A stretch of 64,000 bases of DNA from Kordia sp965224175 (GCF_965224175.1 NZ_OZ245041.1:5022001-5086000); one strand, 5' to 3'. Shown: positions 1 through 8,638, counted from the first letter of the stretch. Notes: generated by a model from the sequence alone, not told the origin. Translations and numbers: made by a program.

Positions 1-1
1 A

Positions 2-319
2 GACGAATTGCGTCCGTTATTTGAAAAGAGATATACAAACTTAATGGACTTGAATTTTGATGCGATTGAAATCATTAATGAATGTTTGCAATTAGAAGTG
101 CCAACTTCCAAAACAGAAGAATATGATGCGATTGTAGAAGATATTCAAGATTTCAGAAAGCTAGCTGTCGTTAAAAAAGAACCTGACTATGGTTTTGATA
201 CGTATACACAGGTTTTTGAAAATAAACATGGTTTTATTCCAAATTTGAGCATTTTGGATTTACTATTTAACGAAGGAACAAACGCACTCACGTATTTGGA
301 ACAGCAGACAATCTTGTAA
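2..319 (+). CDS. WbqC family protein, C-terminal part (5' end outside window)
   Basis: The reading frame is open from the first full codon and ends at TAA 317-319, so only about the last 105 residues are present and the start lies upstream of the window. The tail carries the block GFIPNLSILDLLFNEG followed by a short Leu-rich end, which I recognise as the closing motif of WbqC-like proteins of Bacteroidota. WbqC proteins are linked to surface polysaccharide loci, but their reaction is not settled. The stop codon overlaps the start of the next gene (TAATG), so the two are co-transcribed. A TTG at position 8 could be taken for a start, but the frame continues to the window edge. Confidence 0.7.
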   Translation, partial: DELRPLFEKRYTNLMDLNFDAIEIINECLQLEVPTSKTEEYDAIVEDIQDFRKLAVVKKEPDYGFDTYTQVFENKHGFIPNLSILDLLFNEGTNALTYLEQQTIL

Positions 320-630
320 TGATTTTAAGACCTTTTGCTCATTACGGTTTGCATTTTATTTTTCCATTACTCATTGCACTATTACTTTATAGAAAAGCAT
401 GGAAAACCACCTATTTCGTATTTCTCTTATGTATGCTTATTGATCTCGATCATTTATTGGCAACACCAATTTTTGACCCGAATCGTTGTAGTATCAACTT
501 TCATCCATTACACAGTTACTATGCAATTGCCGTTTATGTAGGATTTCTAATCTTCAAGAAAACACGAATTCTCGGAATTGGTTTACTTTTACATATTTTG
601 GCTGATGTAGTAGATTGTTGGATGATGTAG
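319..630 (+). CDS. DUF6122 family integral membrane protein
   Basis: A 103-residue, strongly hydrophobic protein with about three to four membrane segments (roughly residues 8-24, 31-48, 66-79 and 84-98). The block IDLDHLLATPIFDPNRCSIN (residues 41-60) followed by FHPLHSYY is the hallmark of the DUF6122 family of Flavobacteriia. Conserved Asp/His residues (D42, D44, H45, H62, H65, H92, D96) recall the YdjM/DUF457 membrane-bound metal-dependent hydrolase-like group, so a membrane metal site is possible, but no activity is known. It overlaps the WbqC-like stop by one base. Confidence 0.75.
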   Translation: MILRPFAHYGLHFIFPLLIALLLYRKAWKTTYFVFLLCMLIDLDHLLATPIFDPNRCSINFHPLHSYYAIAVYVGFLIFKKTRILGIGLLLHILADVVDCWMM

Positions 631-697
631 ATAGGTAGGATAAAACTTTATTTTTAACAATGTATTATCTTATATTTTTAACTTTGCTAATATAGAA

Positions 698-1492
698 ATG
701 TCAAGAATGAAAAAAGTAAAATGCTACATGTGTGATAGAGAAGCAACAACTAGAGAGCACGTACCTCCATTGTGTTTATTTCCTGCTGTTAAAGATACTA
801 AAGGGGTAAATTTTAGAAAAAACTTGATAACAGTACCTTCATGTGATATTCATAATTCTAAAAAATCCGATGATGATGAATTCTTAATGTTGTCTTTGTC
901 AGGTTTGATAAAGAATAATATAGTTGGAAATTTTCAACAATTGACTAAGGCAAATAGGGCATTGAAAAGGAAAAATAAAAATTTTATAGAGAAGCAAGTG
1001 CTAAGGAATCATAAGTTCTATAAAATAAAAAGTACAGATGGTAAATTTAGAACTATTTCAGTTGGCAATCCCAATACAGAGAGGTTATCAAATTGTTTAA
1101 AACATATAGCTTATGGACTATACTTTGAAGAGTTTAAAGAGAGTTTCAAAGGAGAGTTAGAAATGTTTTTGGGTTTTATTGAATACAGTAATAAGAACAT
1201 GCAAACATTTAAAAAATATATAAAAAAAGGATTTGACATTGAGAAAGAATTAAATAGAGAAATTAAGGGAAATAATCCAGCTGTCTTTTATTATCAATTT
1301 CATGAACCAGATAATTTTGGATTAATTGGAATGAGGATGGTATTCTATGGAGCAGCAGAAGCCTACTTTTCATTTAAGGGGAAAAATGCTGAAAAACCAT
1401 TTGACTTAGCTACTGCATTGATGTTGGAAGGAATAAAAACGACAATGGAATTAGATGGAGAAAAATTTATTTTTAATGATGAAGAAAGTTGA
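698..1492 (+). CDS. HNH/treble-clef-like protein of unknown function
   Basis: A 264-residue protein whose first 60 residues look like an HNH-type treble clef: C9-x2-C12, E20-H21-V-P-P, then C49-x2-H52-N53 and K-K-S-D-D-D-E. Such proteins can be nucleases, toxins or just zinc-binding; the rest (residues 65-264) is Lys-rich and matches nothing I recognise. A second Met at residue 4 is an alternative start. An exact -7 element TAACTTTG sits at 679-686, only 11 bases before ATG, so the gene seems to have its own promoter. It is a single gene between unrelated housekeeping genes, and its codons look more A-rich than its neighbours, as expected for an acquired gene. Function is not established. Confidence 0.6.
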   Translation: MSRMKKVKCYMCDREATTREHVPPLCLFPAVKDTKGVNFRKNLITVPSCDIHNSKKSDDDEFLMLSLSGLIKNNIVGNFQQLTKANRALKRKNKNFIEKQVLRNHKFYKIKSTDGKFRTISVGNPNTERLSNCLKHIAYGLYFEEFKESFKGELEMFLGFIEYSNKNMQTFKKYIKKGFDIEKELNREIKGNNPAVFYYQFHEPDNFGLIGMRMVFYGAAEAYFSFKGKNAEKPFDLATALMLEGIKTTMELDGEKFIFNDEES

Positions 1493-1495
1493 AAC

Positions 1496-2530
1496 TCAAT
1501 CCAACGAAATCACACTTCGTATCGCAAAATGATCTGAATAATGTTGCGCAAAAGTTTTAAATTTATTCACGGTGAAAGATTCATCTACAAGAATAAAGTC
1601 AATTCGCATAGGGAAAAAAGGGTAATCCAACGTTTTTCCAAAACCGTTTCCAGCTTCTACAAACGCATCTTTCATGTCGCCTTTAATAGTTTTATAGACA
1701 TTTGAAAATTGTGTATTGTTAAAATCACCCAAAATAATTTTTTTGTAATCACAGTTTTTGCGGTTGATTTCAAAGAGTTCTGCTTGCGATTGCTGCATTT
1801 TGAAAGTATTTGCCATGCGTTTTAGCAAACGTTCAGAATTCTTCTGAGAAAACTCTTCTTGTTTCGGGTTGATGCGTAAAGATTCTAAATGCAAATTGTA
1901 CACACGAATTGTATCCTTATTTTTTATAATATCTATATAAATTGCATTATTTGCGGTGTTTGGAAATTCTAATGAACCTTTATGTATGATCGGTGTTTTA
2001 GAAAAAATGGCTTGTCCCGTTTTCTTATTCCTACTGCGCAATACAATATACTTGTAAGGATAGAAACTAAAAGCAGCTTCTTGGTTGCGGTGAAATTCTT
2101 GAATTGCAACAATATCTGGCGATTCAGATTGTACTAAGTCAATGATTTTTTTATCAATCTGTTCTTCCTTTATCCAATCATAAATATTAAATAAGCGAAC
2201 ATTATAACTCATTACAGAAAGTGAATTTTCTGTAGGTTCCGATTTATTTCCTGAAAATTTATATAAAGATGTAACATGAGAATATCCTAAAACTAAGACG
2301 ACAAACGATACTAAAAATTGCCTTCTCACAGTTAAAATCCAGAAAATCATAAAGATGAAATTGATCACAATAAATACAGGAACTAATAAACTTAGTACTG
2401 ATAATATAGGGAAGCTTTTGGGAACTGCATACGGTAAAACATAGGATAGTAGTAACAAAGCTGCGAATACAGAATTGAAGAAGAAGATAATTCTACCCAA
2501 ACAACCTAATCTTTTCTTCTTTTCGCTCAT
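1496..2530 (-). CDS. Endonuclease/exonuclease/phosphatase (EEP) family protein with N-terminal membrane anchor
   Basis: A 344-residue protein with three predicted membrane helices (about 11-35, 41-67, 70-85) followed by a full EEP domain. The family motifs are all visible: N110 in SYNVRLFN, E145 in IQEFH, N212/H214 in YNLHLES, G268-D-F-N271, R309-I-D311 and S332-D-H334. These are the metal and catalytic residues of DNase I/sphingomyelinase-like phosphodiesterases, so it is probably active; the substrate is unknown. Membrane anchoring and the YafD-like layout suggest a catalytic domain facing one side of the inner membrane. It is the last gene of the mutL-rhomboid-rhomboid operon (3 bases between stop of the previous gene and this start). 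Confidence 0.8.
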   Translation of the reverse strand: MSEKKKRLGCLGRIIFFFNSVFAALLLLSYVLPYAVPKSFPILSVLSLLVPVFIVINFIFMIFWILTVRRQFLVSFVVLVLGYSHVTSLYKFSGNKSEPTENSLSVMSYNVRLFNIYDWIKEEQIDKKIIDLVQSESPDIVAIQEFHRNQEAAFSFYPYKYIVLRSRNKKTGQAIFSKTPIIHKGSLEFPNTANNAIYIDIIKNKDTIRVYNLHLESLRINPKQEEFSQKNSERLLKRMANTFKMQQSQAELFEINRKNCDYKKIILGDFNNTQFSNVYKTIKGDMKDAFVEAGNGFGKTLDYPFFPMRIDFILVDESFTVNKFKTFAQHYSDHFAIRSVISLD

Positions 2531-2533
2531 ACA

Positions 2534-3430
2534 TTAATTTTCCTTTCCAGCTTTAAACAGGAAATCTTTTTCAGCCTTAGTCAAGCTTTCATAGCCAGAC
2601 TTACTAATTTTATCTAAAATAGCATCTACTTTTTGTTGTTTCTCAGATGCAGACTTAACACTTGTTGTAGTAGTAGAACGCTTTTTTGTCTTGTTTTTGT
2701 ATACAGTTTTTAAAGGAGATTTCTTTTTTGGTGTAAAAAAGTCATTCAAACGATCCCAGAAACGTTCAAAACCAATACCAATATCATTTCCTTTGGTAAG
2801 TTGTCTAGCATACATAAATCCAATTAAAGCTCCGCCTATGTGTGCATATTGTCCGCCAGCGTTTCCTAACGGAATATAAGAAATGTAAGAAATGACTAAT
2901 AAAACGGCAATAATCCAATATTTAATTTGAAATACACCAAAAAGATTTACTACATAATTAGGCGCATATGTTGCACCAGCTACTAATATTGCCAAAACAG
3001 CAGCAGAAGCTCCAACGGCTGTGGCGTCTATATTTTTAAAAGTAGGCAATAGGTTGTATGCAAGTAGGAAGAAAATAGAGCCTGCTAAAATTCCATATGC
3101 ATATACTGTGATGAATTGTTTTTCTGTAAAAAAAGTAAGAAAGATGCGTCCGGAAAAATACAATACAATACAATTAGATAATAAATGTCCAAAACTTGCA
3201 TGTAAAAAAGCACAACTTACAATAGTCCATGGTTTATATAAAACAGGAGTCCAGCCATTTTGCAAAGCAAAGTAATTTGAAAAAAATGTTGCATGTACGC
3301 CACCACTAAATGAGTAGAATATAGCGTCATAGATAGATATTATTGCAAAAATTGTGATATTAATTGCAATCAACTTTTCAGCAACATTAAATCCACGATA
3401 CATAGTTAATAAACGTGTTTTCGTATCCAT
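2534..3430 (-). CDS. Rhomboid family intramembrane serine protease (second of a pair)
   Basis: About 298 residues with six or more membrane segments and a charged cytoplasmic tail (from about residue 210). Counting from the upstream Met at 3439, the catalytic dyad is S145 in VGASAAV and H200 in YAHIGGALIGF, with H80, H85 and N89 (FLH...GHLLSN) forming the oxyanion region. The usual GxSG is GASA here, so the residue after the nucleophile is Ala instead of Gly. I prefer the start at 3430, because it gives a TAATG overlap with the upstream rhomboid; Met at 3439 is the alternative. Rhomboids cleave membrane proteins inside the lipid bilayer; the substrate is unknown. Confidence 0.85.
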   Translation of the reverse strand: MDTKTRLLTMYRGFNVAEKLIAINITIFAIISIYDAIFYSFSGGVHATFFSNYFALQNGWTPVLYKPWTIVSCAFLHASFGHLLSNCIVLYFSGRIFLTFFTEKQFITVYAYGILAGSIFFLLAYNLLPTFKNIDATAVGASAAVLAILVAGATYAPNYVVNLFGVFQIKYWIIAVLLVISYISYIPLGNAGGQYAHIGGALIGFMYARQLTKGNDIGIGFERFWDRLNDFFTPKKKSPLKTVYKNKTKKRSTTTTSVKSASEKQQKVDAILDKISKSGYESLTKAEKDFLFKAGKEN

Positions 3431-4194
3431 TAATCCCAACGATTTTTGTTAAACTGTGTTTTATTAAAATACCACATTAGTATAAAACCTGCAACAGCTC
3501 CACCAATATGTGCCATATGTGCTACATTTCCTTCTCTAAAAATTCCCGTTCTTTCAAAAAATCCAGCAAGGAAATCATACGTTAGCAATCCGCCGGCTAA
3601 ATACAATGCTTTGATAGGAATTGGAATAAACATCAACATAATTTCTTCCCTTGGGTAAGTTAAGGCATATGCTACAATGACTCCATAAATAGCTCCAGAA
3701 GCTCCAACAGCAGGAACTCTGTAAGAATTTACAAATGTTTTAAATTGTTCTGGCGACAGGATGTTTTCCCAAGCTACTATATACTTTCCTTCAGCAAGTG
3801 TAGACATGATGTTTGGTTGCGTAAAACCAGCATCCATCAAAATATTTACATTGCTATATACGCCATAATAATTTACTATTGTGTGTAATAATCCTGCGCT
3901 TACACCCGTAATGAAATAAAAAGCTAAAAACTTTGTGGCGCCCCATTGCATTTCCAATCGTGAGCCAAACATCCATAAAGCTATCATGTTAAATAAAACA
4001 TGTGTAGGACTTGAGACAGAATGCATAAACATACTTGTAATTGGTTGCCAGAAGCCGAAGTTAGGATGATCGGTAAAATAAAGAGCAAGCACCTGAAAAA
4101 GATCAATACCACGTTCAGCTAACACAACTGTAGTTAGGCAAAGTATCACATTGATAATGATGAGATGTTTTACAGTATCAGTAATGCGCATCAT
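3430..4194 (-). CDS. Rhomboid family intramembrane serine protease (first of a pair)
   Basis: A 254-residue integral membrane protein with the complete rhomboid signature: H58 and H65-N69 region, catalytic S166 in VGASGAIYG, and H229 in HMAHIGGAVAGF. It should be an active intramembrane serine protease. A roughly 45-residue insertion between the third helix and the active-site helix (about 112-158) is longer than in GlpG. It starts 3 bases after the mutL stop and its own stop overlaps the next rhomboid by one base, so the pair is translationally coupled. Met-Met at the start leaves the exact first residue open. Confidence 0.88.
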   Translation of the reverse strand: MMRITDTVKHLIIINVILCLTTVVLAERGIDLFQVLALYFTDHPNFGFWQPITSMFMHSVSSPTHVLFNMIALWMFGSRLEMQWGATKFLAFYFITGVSAGLLHTIVNYYGVYSNVNILMDAGFTQPNIMSTLAEGKYIVAWENILSPEQFKTFVNSYRVPAVGASGAIYGVIVAYALTYPREEIMLMFIPIPIKALYLAGGLLTYDFLAGFFERTGIFREGNVAHMAHIGGAVAGFILMWYFNKTQFNKNRWD

Positions 4195-4197
4195 AAC

Positions 4198-6063
4198 TTA
4201 TATAAATTTTTTATCTAAATCATCTACGCTTAATGTGATGAATATGGTTCTTTGAAAAGGAGAAACAGTAGGTTCTTTACAAGCAAAAAGATTGTTTACC
4301 AATGCTTGTTGTTCTTCTACTTCTAATTTTTTTCCTGTGCGAATTGCCATGCTTTTTGCTAATGACTTTACTAAAACATCTGTTTGACTAAATCCTGTAT
4401 CAGGAATTTCACCTTGAAAATCATTCAGCATTTGTTCGATGATGATTTGTAATTCACTCTCAGAGATATTTGATGGAATTCCAGAAAGTTCGATGGTGTC
4501 ATCGGTAATGTTACTGAACATGAATCCGATGTTTTCTAAACTTTCTTTAACTTCTTTTAATAAGGCAATTTCACTTGTAGAAAATGTAAATGTTACAGGA
4601 AATAGTAGTTGTTGACTTACTGCTTCACTCACGGTAATATTTCGTAATAATTGTTCGTACAAAACACGTTGATGTGCTCTATGTTGATCAATAATAACAA
4701 TTCCTGATTTGATAGAACTTACAATATATTTTCTGTGCAATTGATACGTGAGTGTTTCACGAGGTTCTTCATTGGTAAACAGTGAACTTGTAACTTCTTC
4801 AGATTCAAATTCGATGTTTTCGGTTGAAAATGGTGCGGAATTTGACTTTGATTCGAGTCCAACATATAAGCTTTCCCAACCTTCCGTAGCTTCTTTTTTG
4901 TAATTTGTATATCGTGGTTGTGCAGTTGTAGTACTTCCAGAAATTTTCTTCTCGTCTGCAAACGGATTAAAACTGCGATCTACCTGAATATTTGGAGCAG
5001 CTACTTGCTTGTTTTTGTAATCGTATGGAGTATCTAAATTAGCATCGCGTTCAAAATCGAGTACAGGCGCGATATTAAATTGTCCTAAACTATGTTTTAC
5101 TGTAGCGCGTAACATAGCGTAGAGCGAATGTTCATCATCAAATTTAATTTCTGTTTTTGTAGGATGAATATTAATATCAATCGTTTCGGGATTTACATCG
5201 AGATAGATAAAATAACTTGGTTGTGTCTTTTCTTTCAGTAAACCTTCAAAAGCAGCATTGATCGCGTGATGCAAATACGGGCTTTTAATGAAACGATTAT
5301 TAACAAAGAAAAACTGTTCGTTTCTACTTTTCTTAGCAAATTCAGGTTTTCCGACAAAACCATTAATCTTTACAATGTCTGTATCTTCCTGAATGGGAAC
5401 TAATTTTTCATTCGTTTTTCCTCCCAAAATATTAACAATACGTTGTCTTATATTGCTTTTTGGAAGATTGAACAATTCATTTCCATTATGATACAATACA
5501 AAACCTATGTCTGAATGTGCCAGTGCAACACGTTGAAACTCATCAATAATATGACGTAGCTCTACAGCGTTTGATTTCAAGAAATTTCGACGCGCAGGAA
5601 TATTATAAAATAGATTTTTTACAGCGATAGAAGTTCCTGTTGGAGTTGTAGCTACTTCTTGTGTTACAATCTTACTTCCTTCAATTTTAATACGTGTACC
5701 AAGTTCGTCAGCTTCTTTTTTCGTTTGCAATTCAACATGTGCAATTGCGGCAATAGAAGCTAGTGCTTCTCCGCGGAAACCTTTGGTGTGTAAATTAAAT
5801 AAATCTTCTGCTGCTTGAATTTTGGACGTAGCATGACGTTCAAAGGAAAGTCGCGCATCTGTTTCGCTCATTCCAAATCCGTTGTCAATAACGTGTATAA
5901 GTGTTTTTCCTGCTTCCTTAACAATCAACTTGATTTCGGTAGCTTTTGCATCAATTGCATTTTCAAGTAACTCTTTTACCACTGATGCAGGTCGCTGCAC
6001 AACTTCTCCTGCGGCAATTTGGTTTGCCACATGATCGGGTAAAAGCTTTATTATGTCTGCCAT
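4198..6063 (-). CDS. mutL: DNA mismatch repair protein MutL
   Basis: A 621-residue MutL. The N-terminal GHKL ATPase is complete: I-A-A-G-E-V near residue 20, ELLENAIDA, DNGFGM, RHATSKI and GFRGEAL. MutL links mismatch recognition by MutS to strand removal. The C-terminal dimerisation domain has DQHRAHQRVLYE at about residues 459-470 in place of the endonuclease motif DQHA-x2-E-x4-E: Ala is replaced by Arg and the first Glu by Gln. The last block reads ACKEPTVSPFQR where endonuclease-type MutL has CPHGRP. Nicking activity is therefore doubtful. It heads an operon with two rhomboid genes and an EEP gene and starts 3 bases after a small membrane protein gene. Confidence 0.95.
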   Translation of the reverse strand: MADIIKLLPDHVANQIAAGEVVQRPASVVKELLENAIDAKATEIKLIVKEAGKTLIHVIDNGFGMSETDARLSFERHATSKIQAAEDLFNLHTKGFRGEALASIAAIAHVELQTKKEADELGTRIKIEGSKIVTQEVATTPTGTSIAVKNLFYNIPARRNFLKSNAVELRHIIDEFQRVALAHSDIGFVLYHNGNELFNLPKSNIRQRIVNILGGKTNEKLVPIQEDTDIVKINGFVGKPEFAKKSRNEQFFFVNNRFIKSPYLHHAINAAFEGLLKEKTQPSYFIYLDVNPETIDINIHPTKTEIKFDDEHSLYAMLRATVKHSLGQFNIAPVLDFERDANLDTPYDYKNKQVAAPNIQVDRSFNPFADEKKISGSTTTAQPRYTNYKKEATEGWESLYVGLESKSNSAPFSTENIEFESEEVTSSLFTNEEPRETLTYQLHRKYIVSSIKSGIVIIDQHRAHQRVLYEQLLRNITVSEAVSQQLLFPVTFTFSTSEIALLKEVKESLENIGFMFSNITDDTIELSGIPSNISESELQIIIEQMLNDFQGEIPDTGFSQTDVLVKSLAKSMAIRTGKKLEVEEQQALVNNLFACKEPTVSPFQRTIFITLSVDDLDKKFI

Positions 6064-6066
6064 GTA

Positions 6067-6366
6067 TTATCTTCCTCTAGTAAATATTGATAGGTCAAAG
6101 TCAATAAAATACAAGAAAATCAATATAAGTATGGCGATGATAACAATCAAACGTATAGAAACTTCACGATTTCCTCGATGTCTACTGGCTTTTCGTGCTT
6201 CTTTCCAATGTGCTCCAAAGTCATTTGCATTGAGAGTTTCTCTATGCTTCACAAATCTCGACTCTATATGATAAACGTTTCCAGTCTCTTTACCATCATA
6301 ATAACGAGGTGTATAATTGAATCGTTTATTCTTTCTCAGTTTAAATGTTTTTCCCTTAAATAACAT
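6067..6366 (-). CDS. Small basic membrane protein (often misnamed riboflavin synthase beta subunit)
   Basis: A 99-residue protein: a strongly basic N-terminal part with KNKRFNYTPRYYDG (about residues 12-25), then one membrane helix (about 73-91) and the tail DFDLSIFTRGR. This arrangement is conserved in Flavobacteriia upstream of mutL. Database entries sometimes call it a riboflavin synthase subunit because in some genomes it lies beside ribH; nothing in the sequence supports that, and the real ribH is at 34.8 kb. A near-perfect -7 element TAACTTTG is present on the minus strand at 6383-6390, suggesting the operon promoter. Function unknown. Confidence 0.75.
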   Translation of the reverse strand: MLFKGKTFKLRKNKRFNYTPRYYDGKETGNVYHIESRFVKHRETLNANDFGAHWKEARKASRHRGNREVSIRLIVIIAILILIFLYFIDFDLSIFTRGR

Positions 6367-6639
6367 AGGCGTAGAATTATATCAAAGTTACCTAAAAACT
6401 GAACAAAAACCATTCCTAAATCTATAAAAAATGTTAACAAAAGTAAATTTAGAACTAAAAATGCTTCCATTTTTAAAGCTTTTTGTTGATTGTGTGTGTA
6501 TTGCTTTTATTCTATTGATTGAAACAAAAACAATCTTGATTGAAGTTTAGTATCCTTTCTTATAAATAATAATTATCCCGTTCTTTTTGAAAAATCAGGC
6601 GGATGGACTATTTTGAAAGCTCTCAATTAAAAATATACA
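6367..6639. other. Intergenic region between divergent genes
   Basis: A 273-base AT-rich gap between the mutL operon (minus) and the gene at 6640 (plus). It contains the minus-strand TAACTTTG at 6383-6390. On the plus side I see no clear TTG/TAnnTTTG pair. No open frame longer than about 40 codons and no repeat stands out. Confidence 0.5.
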
Positions 6640-7152
6640 TTGATGATATTTAAAGGACTTAATCATAAACATATAGATTTCAGTTTAGAATACTTTGATC
6701 AAGCAGAACTTACAGGGTTTTATACACAATTAGAAATAACCGGATTGAGTTTGTATTTACAAATTGAAGATGCATTAACAATGACAAGTATTCTGGTTTC
6801 CGAAGTTGAAAAAATTATTAATTGGTTTGAAAAATTATTGTTAAATGAACCAGTGGAGCCTAGGCTTTTGACCATGAATGATCAATTTTATTTTGATTTA
6901 GTAGAAAACAATTCAGATTCAAAATTAATTCGGATCACACATGATAATACAGTACCTGTACCAGGTGTTGGCGGATATTCGCTTGCGCCAGGTACTAAAA
7001 AAGAAGACTTTTTTAAAAAAGTTTTTGTGGATTGTGAAATGAATTCTATGGAAATTGAAAGAGTCGTAAAAAAGTTAAGAGCAGAATTAGATATAGAAAT
7101 GGAGATTGGATGGAAAGTTGAGTCAAAAAGACCGAAATGGGAAGGTGAATAA
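6640..7152 (+). CDS. Hypothetical protein, 170 aa
   Basis: A soluble, acidic protein without signal peptide or membrane segment. The N-terminal half alternates short beta-type stretches and has an FEKLL helix (about residues 62-69); the middle has a Gly/Pro-rich turn PVPGVGGYSLAPG (about 105-117) and the C-terminal part is a Glu/Lys-rich helix ending in W-K-V-E. I do not recognise the family; size and composition resemble small immunity-type proteins, but no motif supports this. It is monocistronic and followed by a long inverted-repeat element (7181-7317). Confidence 0.55.
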   Translation: MMIFKGLNHKHIDFSLEYFDQAELTGFYTQLEITGLSLYLQIEDALTMTSILVSEVEKIINWFEKLLLNEPVEPRLLTMNDQFYFDLVENNSDSKLIRITHDNTVPVPGVGGYSLAPGTKKEDFFKKVFVDCEMNSMEIERVVKKLRAELDIEMEIGWKVESKRPKWEGE

Positions 7153-7180
7153 GAACTAAATGTAAGATCAATCTCAAAAG

Positions 7181-7317
7181 AAAAGAGGCTGTCTAAAAGT
7201 ATCAATTTCGTCAAACCGAACTTAATTCGGTTTCTCATAACAGTTAAAATCAGTGTTGTGAGATTCTGAGTCTAGCTCAGAATGACGCTTCAATTGCCTT
7301 TTTAGACAGCCTCTTTT
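7181..7317. repeat. 137-bp composite palindrome, likely bidirectional terminator or mobile repeat
   Basis: Two 18-base arms are perfect inverted copies: 7181-7198 (AAAAGAGGCTGTCTAAAA) and 7300-7317. Inside are two more hairpins: AAACCGAA/TTCGGTTT at 7213-7220 and 7226-7233, and ATTCTGAG/CTCAGAAT at 7263-7270 and 7276-7283. The whole would fold as a cruciform with two side arms. It lies between convergent genes, and the outer arms end in A/T runs on both strands, so it can terminate both transcripts. The size, nested arms and TCTGAG-type sequence resemble repeated extragenic elements of flavobacterial genomes; only one copy is in this window. Confidence 0.7.
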
Positions 7318-7322
7318 TAGTT

Positions 7323-8594
7323 TTATCTATGTATTGTCTGTGTTCTATCAGGACCGACAGAAACAATTTTAATTGGAATTTCAAGTTCTTTTTCCAAGAA
7401 ATCGATATAATCATTCAGTTCTTTTGGAAACTGTGACGGATCTGTCATTTTGGTTAAATCTTCTTTCCAACCGTTAAATTCGGTATAAATAGGTTCTACA
7501 TTTTCAGCTTCTATATTATAAGGAAGATGCGAAATAGTTTCCCCTTTATATTTATAAGCGGTACATACTTTTAAGGTTTTAAAACCAGAAAGTACATCAC
7601 CTTTCATCATCATTAATTGTGTAACACCATTTACTTGTGTTGCATATTTTAAAGCCACTAAATCTAACCATCCACAGCGTCTTGGTCTTCCAGTAACAGC
7701 TCCAAATTCATTTCCAATACGTGCCATTTCCGAACCAACTTCATCAAATAATTCTGTTGGAAAAGGTCCTGAACCTACACGTGTTGTATATGCTTTAAAA
7801 ATTCCAAAAACATCTTTTACTTTGTTTGGCGCAACTCCTAAACCTGTACAAGCTCCAGCGGCTGTTGTATTGGATGAAGTTACAAACGGATACGTTCCAA
7901 AGTCAATATCTAACAAAGAACCTTGCGCGCCTTCTGCTAAAATTGTCTTTCCATTTTTTTGTGCTTGGTAAATATATTCTTCACTATCAATAAATTGTAG
8001 TGTTTTTAAAACTTCCACAGCTTCAAAGAATTCCGTTTCCATTTCTTCTAAATCATACTGAACATCTACATTATAGAAGTTAATCATCGCTTCATGTTTA
8101 TTGGTTAAAGCGCGATATTTATCTTTCCAGTTGTCCAATTCTAAATCACCGACACGAATACCATTTCTTCCGGTTTTGTCCATATATGTTGGACCAATAC
8201 CTTTTAATGTAGAGCCAATCTTTGCTTTTCCTTTTGAAGCTTCTGAAGCAGCATCCAGCAAACGATGTGTCGGTAAAATTAAGTGTGCTTTTCTAGAAAT
8301 AATTAGTTTGGTTTTGATATCAATATTGAATTTAGCCAAACCATCTAATTCTTTCTTAAAAACTACGGGATCAATCACAACGCCGTTTCCAATTACATTG
8401 GTAGCGGTTTCGTGAAAAATTCCAGAAGGAATTGTACGTAGTACATGTTTAATTCCATCAAATTCTAAAGTGTGACCTGCATTTGGTCCACCTTGAAAAC
8501 GTGCAATAATATCGTAGTTTGCGGTAAGTACGTCAACAATTTTCCCTTTGCCTTCGTCTCCCCATTGAAGTCCGAGTAGTAAATCTACTGCCAT
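7323..8594 (-). CDS. purA: Adenylosuccinate synthase
   Basis: A 423-residue PurA, the usual length. It joins IMP and aspartate with GTP to make adenylosuccinate, the first committed step to AMP. Visible motifs: GLQWGDEGKGK near the N-terminus (P-loop with catalytic Asp), NAGHT, the IMP-binding GSTLKGIGPTY region and TTRVGSGPFPTE, the signature TGRPRRCGWLD and the C-terminal SVGPDRTQTI. It lies 44 bases downstream of a Fur-family gene in the same direction. The order relA-fur-purA is common in Flavobacteriaceae. Confidence 0.97.
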   Translation of the reverse strand: MAVDLLLGLQWGDEGKGKIVDVLTANYDIIARFQGGPNAGHTLEFDGIKHVLRTIPSGIFHETATNVIGNGVVIDPVVFKKELDGLAKFNIDIKTKLIISRKAHLILPTHRLLDAASEASKGKAKIGSTLKGIGPTYMDKTGRNGIRVGDLELDNWKDKYRALTNKHEAMINFYNVDVQYDLEEMETEFFEAVEVLKTLQFIDSEEYIYQAQKNGKTILAEGAQGSLLDIDFGTYPFVTSSNTTAAGACTGLGVAPNKVKDVFGIFKAYTTRVGSGPFPTELFDEVGSEMARIGNEFGAVTGRPRRCGWLDLVALKYATQVNGVTQLMMMKGDVLSGFKTLKVCTAYKYKGETISHLPYNIEAENVEPIYTEFNGWKEDLTKMTDPSQFPKELNDYIDFLEKELEIPIKIVSVGPDRTQTIHR

Positions 8595-8638
8595 TGTATT
8601 AAATTGAGTTAGTGTGTTGTTGTTAGTTGTGTGTGCTC

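Noticed and set aside
6067..6366. Riboflavin synthase beta subunit name for the small protein before mutL
   Set aside because: The sequence is a small basic one-helix membrane protein; the real ribH (lumazine synthase) is at 34798-35283.
7181..7317. Insertion sequence
   Set aside because: No transposase frame lies between the inverted arms; only 101 bases separate them.
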